Assembly: GCA_963995505.1 (NCBI GenBank)
Contig: OZ023192.1
Location: forward strand, 16,785,001 to 16,849,000
Direction of reading: 5' to 3'
DNA length: 64,000 bases
Origin: Hypericum androsaemum
Lineage: Eukaryota > Streptophyta > Magnoliopsida > Malpighiales > Hypericaceae
The translations under genes were made by a program, and so were the position numbers. Shown in pieces: positions 59,423 to 64,000 of the stretch. Under the pieces are notes generated by a model that was not told the DNA's origin, did not search any database, and saw only the letters and a program-made list of their open reading frames with translations. Position 1 is the stretch's first letter; the number at the start of each line of letters is the position of its first letter.

Positions 59423-62400
59423 TTATAAGTCTACAGGAACTCGAAGTCCATCATGCGCAAGCTGCACAGGTATTCCTTCCCTTAATGAAGAGATTGCAAA
59501 TAAATGTCAGCATTTTGAATTATAGTGTCAGAAGAATAAAAGAACTATATAGAAAATCAAATAAGAAGCGCATGTAACCTTTCAGACCACTCTGCCAAAA
59601 ATTCGTTGTCCTTTGAATGATCGAACTGATGAGTCATTCCAATTAAAAATGCACGCTTTGGACATAAACTCTTCACGGTTTCAAGGGTCTGCACGGGTAG
59701 CAATATGTGAGAAGTAGAACCATTAGCAAGTCCAAGAAGACTAGATTATGGAGAAACAGATGAAGACCTGAGGAAAGCAAAAATGAGTGTTGTGAGATCC
59801 ATTCTACACAAAAAATGAAGATTCACACACCATTTAAAGATAAATATAGAGGTGCACAAAATTGAAGCAATCTAGGGATGGTCATATAGACAACTTCAAT
59901 TGAAACAGAGAAAATATTGAGGGCATACCCTGCGCAGAGTGTCCAAAATAAGAAGATCCAACTGTCCAGCCCCTGTTTTTGAAATTGCTGCAAGAACCAA
60001 CAGTGTTAGATCGTAGGGCTATGTAGTGCAGACACAGCTCAAACCAACAATATTGGGATGTCCTATCTCAAAGAGGTTGGCCAACTAGTAGGTACCTCTA
60101 AGATGTGTAATAAAGGAGTATACAAACATAAAGACGTCCTCAAGCACGAAACCAAGTCTTACCATATTCTGTTGTCGGTGGTATACGCGAAACATCAGAT
60201 ATATAAGCTATTCTACTTTTTTCGCCAAAAAGAAAACCCAAACAAACATAATCTTCTCCATGCATCACCTGAACAGTAGAACAAACATAAGAAACAACAA
60301 GGAAAAGTATGCAGGTCTATGTTGTCAATAGCAGATAGCGTCGCGTAGCGGCTACCCCTCTAAAATGCTATAGCGGTATAGCGGTAGCGGGATGACCGCT
60401 ATTGAGAAGACTAAAAATCAGTGTACAAAGTAAACATAAATACTAAAAAATAGACATATTAACTTACTAGGCAACAAAAAAACACAGAACAACCACCAAA
60501 TTACAAACACAGCAACTAAAAGTAAGCCAAAAAAGAGAAAAATCACTTACCCAATACCCAAAACTTACACAGCAACTAAAAAAATCACTTACCCAATACC
60601 CACAATTTATTAACTTACTCGGCAACTGAAAAAAAGGGGAAAAATCACTTACCCAATACCCAAAACTTACACAGCAACTAAAAAAATAACTTACCCAATA
60701 CCCAAAACTTATTAACTTACTCGGCAACTGGAAAAAAGGGAAAAATTCACTTGCCCAAAACCCAAAACTACCTATATGCCCTCTATAAATAAGTAAACAG
60801 TTAAAAAATCAGGAGTATTTAAGGAATTCTTGCCAAAATCCCAAATAGCGGCCAAAAAGCGGTATAGCAGCCGCTATTTGGCCGCTATAGCGGCCGCTAT
60901 AGCCGCTACTGTCTATAGCGTTTAACAGCAGCATAGCGTAGCGGTAGGTGCCTAAAACGCTACATAGCGCCGCTATAGCGCGCTATTGACAACATAGATG
61001 CAGGTACAAGTGTATACGCACTAGAAAGGTTCTGAATGAGTAACTGGCAATGGAAAAAACTTGACGCCCGAAGCAACAAATGGCTTTTGACAGTCTTCAT
61101 CAATAACCTGCCAATTCAACTGTGCCACCCGTCTAATTTCTTGGCCTTCTTGCAATTTTTTCTTTACCAAATAAGGGAGCTTCACTGCAAGGCTATTTTC
61201 AGAAAAAGAGATCAGCAGTTTATGACTCAGTCGAAGTTGATTGATACAAGATAAATTATCAACTCAGATATATAAGTCACTAGTTCAAATCAATAGCCAT
61301 GAAGCCTTCAACTGCAGTATTCTGTCCAGTATTGAACTTTACAAGAAAGAAACCTGCACTCCAGTGGATCTTGTCCTCAGTTTACTCTGATTTCACATTC
61401 CATTCTGTTTTCCATGTTGTAGCCAATGGACTTACAAAAGTCAAGGACTCTGTTGTCTTAATTTCTATGAACCGCAGAAGCAACATTAGTTGATCAATTT
61501 GTTGATATCCCTACTATAACTGAAGTGACTACTTTAATGAACATGTTATAGTGGGTTGTGACTAGCAAAAGAATCCAGATTATGATATTGTTCAATCTCT
61601 CTAGCAGAGGATATTAACTAATAAATGCACATGTGACACGCACATCCGGTTAGAAGGGCTTATCATCCAAATGGAAAGAACAATGAACTTCCTGAAAACA
61701 TGTATAAACCTAGCCACCATGAGATGATCAAATTACCTATCCATTGCAAACTGGCTTAAGAATATGGGAGTGGGATCAATATCATTAGTTGGGCTATGCG
61801 GTTGAACAGAGCGAATGTCGTCAAGACCAAGAACTGCATCCGCGTGTTCATGGGTCAAAATGATCTGCAGGCACATTCAAGAATCAATCCTAGGAGTACT
61901 CAAAAGACAAAGCATCAACTTTCAGACAGGCACTATCAAATACAGTAGAATCTGTATACTCTTAAAGAACAACAGCTTCTCAAATTCAGCCACCCAAATC
62001 AATATCTTGAATATTTCCGTATTGGTATAAAAAATACGAACTACAGCCTTTCAGTTAACCAGGTCTAATCGTTTGAATTAATCATTAGTAAAGAAAAACC
62101 AGCATGGTCCGAGAAAATTCTAGGTTTACCAATTGTGTGGCTAGGCCTTCTTCCCTCACCTTTTCAGTTAGTCTAGTAAACGGACATCTGCGACTGAACT
62201 ACAAAATGCTGATAGAAATGCCTACCCACAGACGGGTACGCACAAAATCACCGAAATCTAATGACCTCCGCAAAATCACAACCAAGCTCTCATTCTCTAG
62301 TCCGGCAAGTCAGAAGGCTCTACATCCACCAATGGACTAGGTCTACCCAACAAAGACTATGCAACTCGAAAAGCTGCTTTCCCCTTGTAAAAACACAAAT

Positions 62401-62932
62401 GCAGCACGAGGCCACACATCCGACGACGGAGAAGCATCTGCTAACAAGTGCAATGAACAAAATACGGGAATCACACACCGAGTCGACGCGGGGGATGCGG
62501 TAAAAGGTGAACCACCGGAGGACTTGCTCCCTGAACGTCTTCCCGACATCGATTATGATGTAGCTGTGCTCCCCCTCGCTCTCCCGGAAATAATCGATTA
62601 GAAGCGAAGTATTACACCTGCCAAAGACAACTCACAATCAATCAAATAAAATCTAGATCGCAATCTAAAAACGACAAGCGACTTCCATTTCCGTTTTCCT
62701 TTAAATGAGGAAGAAAAAAGAGGAGAGAGATAGGTGACCTATAGTTAGGGTTCCGGTCCGGGGGGAGGGAGAGGGAGCTGGAGCAGACGTGGCAGGGCGG
62801 ATCGGAGGGCCGGAGGAGGCAAGTCGCGTTGGGGACAGCGCTCGAGCACCCCGTCCCCAGGAATATAACCGCCGACGACAACGACCGACTCCGATCCCCG
62901 TCCTCCAAAGCGTCGCCGTTTGGGGCGTCCAT
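59423..62932 (-). CDS. Metallo-beta-lactamase-fold hydrolase (AT1G30300-like), nine exons
   Basis: Minus-strand exons: 62932-62739, 62617-62479, 61864-61737, 61192-61045, 60268-60163, 59987-59929, 59803-59768, 59688-59579, 59480-59423; phases join to 325 residues. N-terminal FLGTGCSSAVPN (about residues 24-35), SLLIDYF and IIDVGKTFREQVLRWF start the fold. The metal-binding motif is ILTHEHADAVLGLDDIR (His116, His118, Asp120). Further ligands are likely in VMHGEDYVC (His206), YISDVS (Asp228) and GMTHQFDH (His290/His294). The end VQLAHDGLRVP is as remembered from AT1G30300. The family (annotated 'putative hydrolase C777.06c-like', related to PhnP phosphodiesterases) probably cleaves a phosphodiester, but the plant substrate is unknown. 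A 681-bp hAT MITE sits in the intron between exons 4 and 5 without touching splice sites. Confidence 0.93.
60317..60997. mobile_element. hAT-type MITE (681 bp) in a hydrolase intron
   Basis: Perfect 8-bp ATGCAGGT at 60309-60316 and 60998-61005. Terminal inverted repeat CTATGTTGTCAATAGC / GCTATTGACAACATAG. Subterminal TAGCGG/CCGCTA words are repeated and inverted on both sides. The core has a 102-bp tandem duplication (60541-60642 and 60643-60744) of CACTTACCCAATACCCA-type sequence. Non-coding; a second copy starts at 63748. Confidence 0.95.
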
Positions 62933-63268
62933 TTTGGATTTGGTATTAGAGGTGGAAGAAGAAGGATTAAGGAACCACGGTGAACGAGGGAATCAGAGAA
63001 TAACCGATTAATTGTATTTATATTAAACGGAGTTAGGCGAGTGAAGCTACTGACGCTTTGCTTGCTTCCTCTTTTGTTTTAATTTTTCTTTAACACTTCT
63101 TCTCAAGTCACTTCTTTTGTCATACTACGCATTCGATCACGTACACCCGACTTATCAAAATTCGAACCAAACGATTTTAGTCCTCCTCTCATTTTTGTTT
63201 TGGGATACTAATCAAACAAATGAAACTAGTGACAGACCAAAAAAAAAGGGGCATCAAAAGCTTTTCAT
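62933..63268. promoter_or_regulatory. Upstream region of the metallo-hydrolase gene
   Basis: A short GC-rich leader-like stretch next to the ATG at 62932, then AT-rich DNA to about 63268. Likely holds the minus-strand promoter; no specific box is convincing. Confidence 0.35.
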
Positions 63269-63329
63269 TCATTGTTCTAAGAGAGTAGTGCATTTGAAAC
63301 CGAAGCGAAAACTCGGGTATTCGAATCTC

Positions 63330-63596
63330 TCATGCATTGACAGGGTCTCCCTTCTCGACTGCTTCTTGGTTTGCGTCAAACTTGTCATGATCATCATCAT
63401 CCTCGTCGTTGCTGACTTCTCCATCACCAATGATTTCACGAGGTTGATCGAAATAATCTCTGTTATCTCCGAAAGATTCAAAGCCGATTTGTACATTTCG
63501 GTGTTTAACAAGAAGCCACCTCAGCAGGCGGTCTTCCTCGTTCAGGTAATGCAACTCCTTGTTGATGTTGGGCGTCGCCATCATCGTCATCTGCAC
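63330..63596 (-). CDS. Unidentified open frame, possible last exon of a gene beyond the right edge
   Basis: Minus frame ATG 63596 to stop 63330, 88 codons, open upstream of the ATG as well (an AG acceptor-like TGTGCAG lies just before it). The peptide has ELHYLNEEDRLLRWLLVKHR, then an acidic end (SNDEDDDDHDKF) and looks like real coding composition. I do not recognise it. It could be a terminal exon or a gene remnant. Confidence 0.3.
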   Translation of the reverse strand: MQMTMMATPNINKELHYLNEEDRLLRWLLVKHRNVQIGFESFGDNRDYFDQPREIIGDGEVSNDEDDDDHDKFDANQEAVEKGDPVNA

Positions 63597-63747
63597 AAGT
63601 CGCCCCTGATCGCGGTTACAGTAAAAGAGAACGGTCCATCAGTGTCCAGAAATTAACTCTAAATCTTGAATAGCGCATCAAACAAGAGGAATAAAAGAGC
63701 AGCAAGTAAATACTGGGGGAGCACAAATTTCTCCCTTGAACTTCAAC

Positions 63748-64000
63748 CTATGTTGTCAATAGCAGATAGCGCTGCGTAGCGGCGACCCCTTAAAATGCTA
63801 TAGCGGATAGCGGGATGACCGCTATTGCAACGACTGAAAATGTAAACATAAATATTCAAAATTAAAGAGAACACTACACTTAATAATGATAATCAACTTT
63901 GTCAAAATTAAAGAGACCATCATACTTAATAATTATAATCCAAAAACAATTGATGATTCAAAATAACATATCAAAATGCTAATCAAGTTCCAAGTGATTT
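63748..64000. mobile_element. Second copy of the CTATGTTGTCAATAGC hAT MITE, cut by window end
   Basis: Starts CTATGTTGTCAATAGCAGAT at 63748, with the same TAGCGG/CCGCTA subterminal words as the 60317-60997 copy. The preceding 8 bases (ACTTCAAC, 63740-63747) should be one target duplication. The right end lies outside the window. Confidence 0.88.

Overview
This is nuclear genomic DNA from a flowering plant. The genes have many short exons with GT...AG introns, intergenic DNA is very AT-rich, and class I and class II transposable elements are dense. Moderate coding GC and Arabidopsis-like exon structures suggest a non-grass angiosperm. I cannot name the species. I rebuilt the gene models by hand from codon phase, splice signals and remembered family sequences, so exon ends are good predictions rather than transcript-verified.

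Layout. 1-2.4 kb: two related Mutator-like (MULE) elements with long terminal inverted repeats. 3.2-7.5 kb: plus-strand HEMERA/pTAC12 gene, a plastid RNA polymerase-associated and phytochrome-signalling protein. 7.5-33 kb: gene-poor region with two more MULEs (one carries a piece of an AP2/ERF gene), hAT-type MITEs with 8-bp target duplications, a deleted Copia element, a LINE 3' end encoding an RNase H domain, and short tandem duplications. 33.2-39.1 kb: plus-strand ARF6-type auxin response factor with an upstream-ORF-bearing leader and a miR167 site. 40.9-42.0 kb: solo LTR with intact 5-bp target duplication. 43.1-46.0 kb: minus-strand long remorin gene. 46-59.4 kb: gene-poor, with a tRNA-type SINE, nested Copia/LINE/hAT remnants, a minisatellite beside a likely Gypsy LTR, and a captured SMXL/D53 gene fragment. 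59.4-62.9 kb: minus-strand metallo-beta-lactamase-fold hydrolase with a hAT MITE in one intron. A second copy of that MITE runs off the right edge.

The ARF6, remorin and metallo-hydrolase genes are, from memory, also near neighbours on Arabidopsis chromosome 1 (AT1G30330, AT1G30320, AT1G30300). The right half therefore looks like an old conserved gene block expanded by transposons. I see no operon-like functional link between the genes: HEMERA acts in light and plastid transcription, ARF6 in auxin transcription, remorin at the plasma membrane, and the hydrolase is probably a soluble enzyme of unknown substrate.

I found no clear new multi-gene system. The most unusual material is the gene-fragment capture by MULE-like elements (ERF, SMXL and unidentified GC-rich frames) and a few small changes in conserved genes: an SV40-like nuclear localisation motif in HEMERA, and an in-frame 33-bp duplication in the remorin tail.
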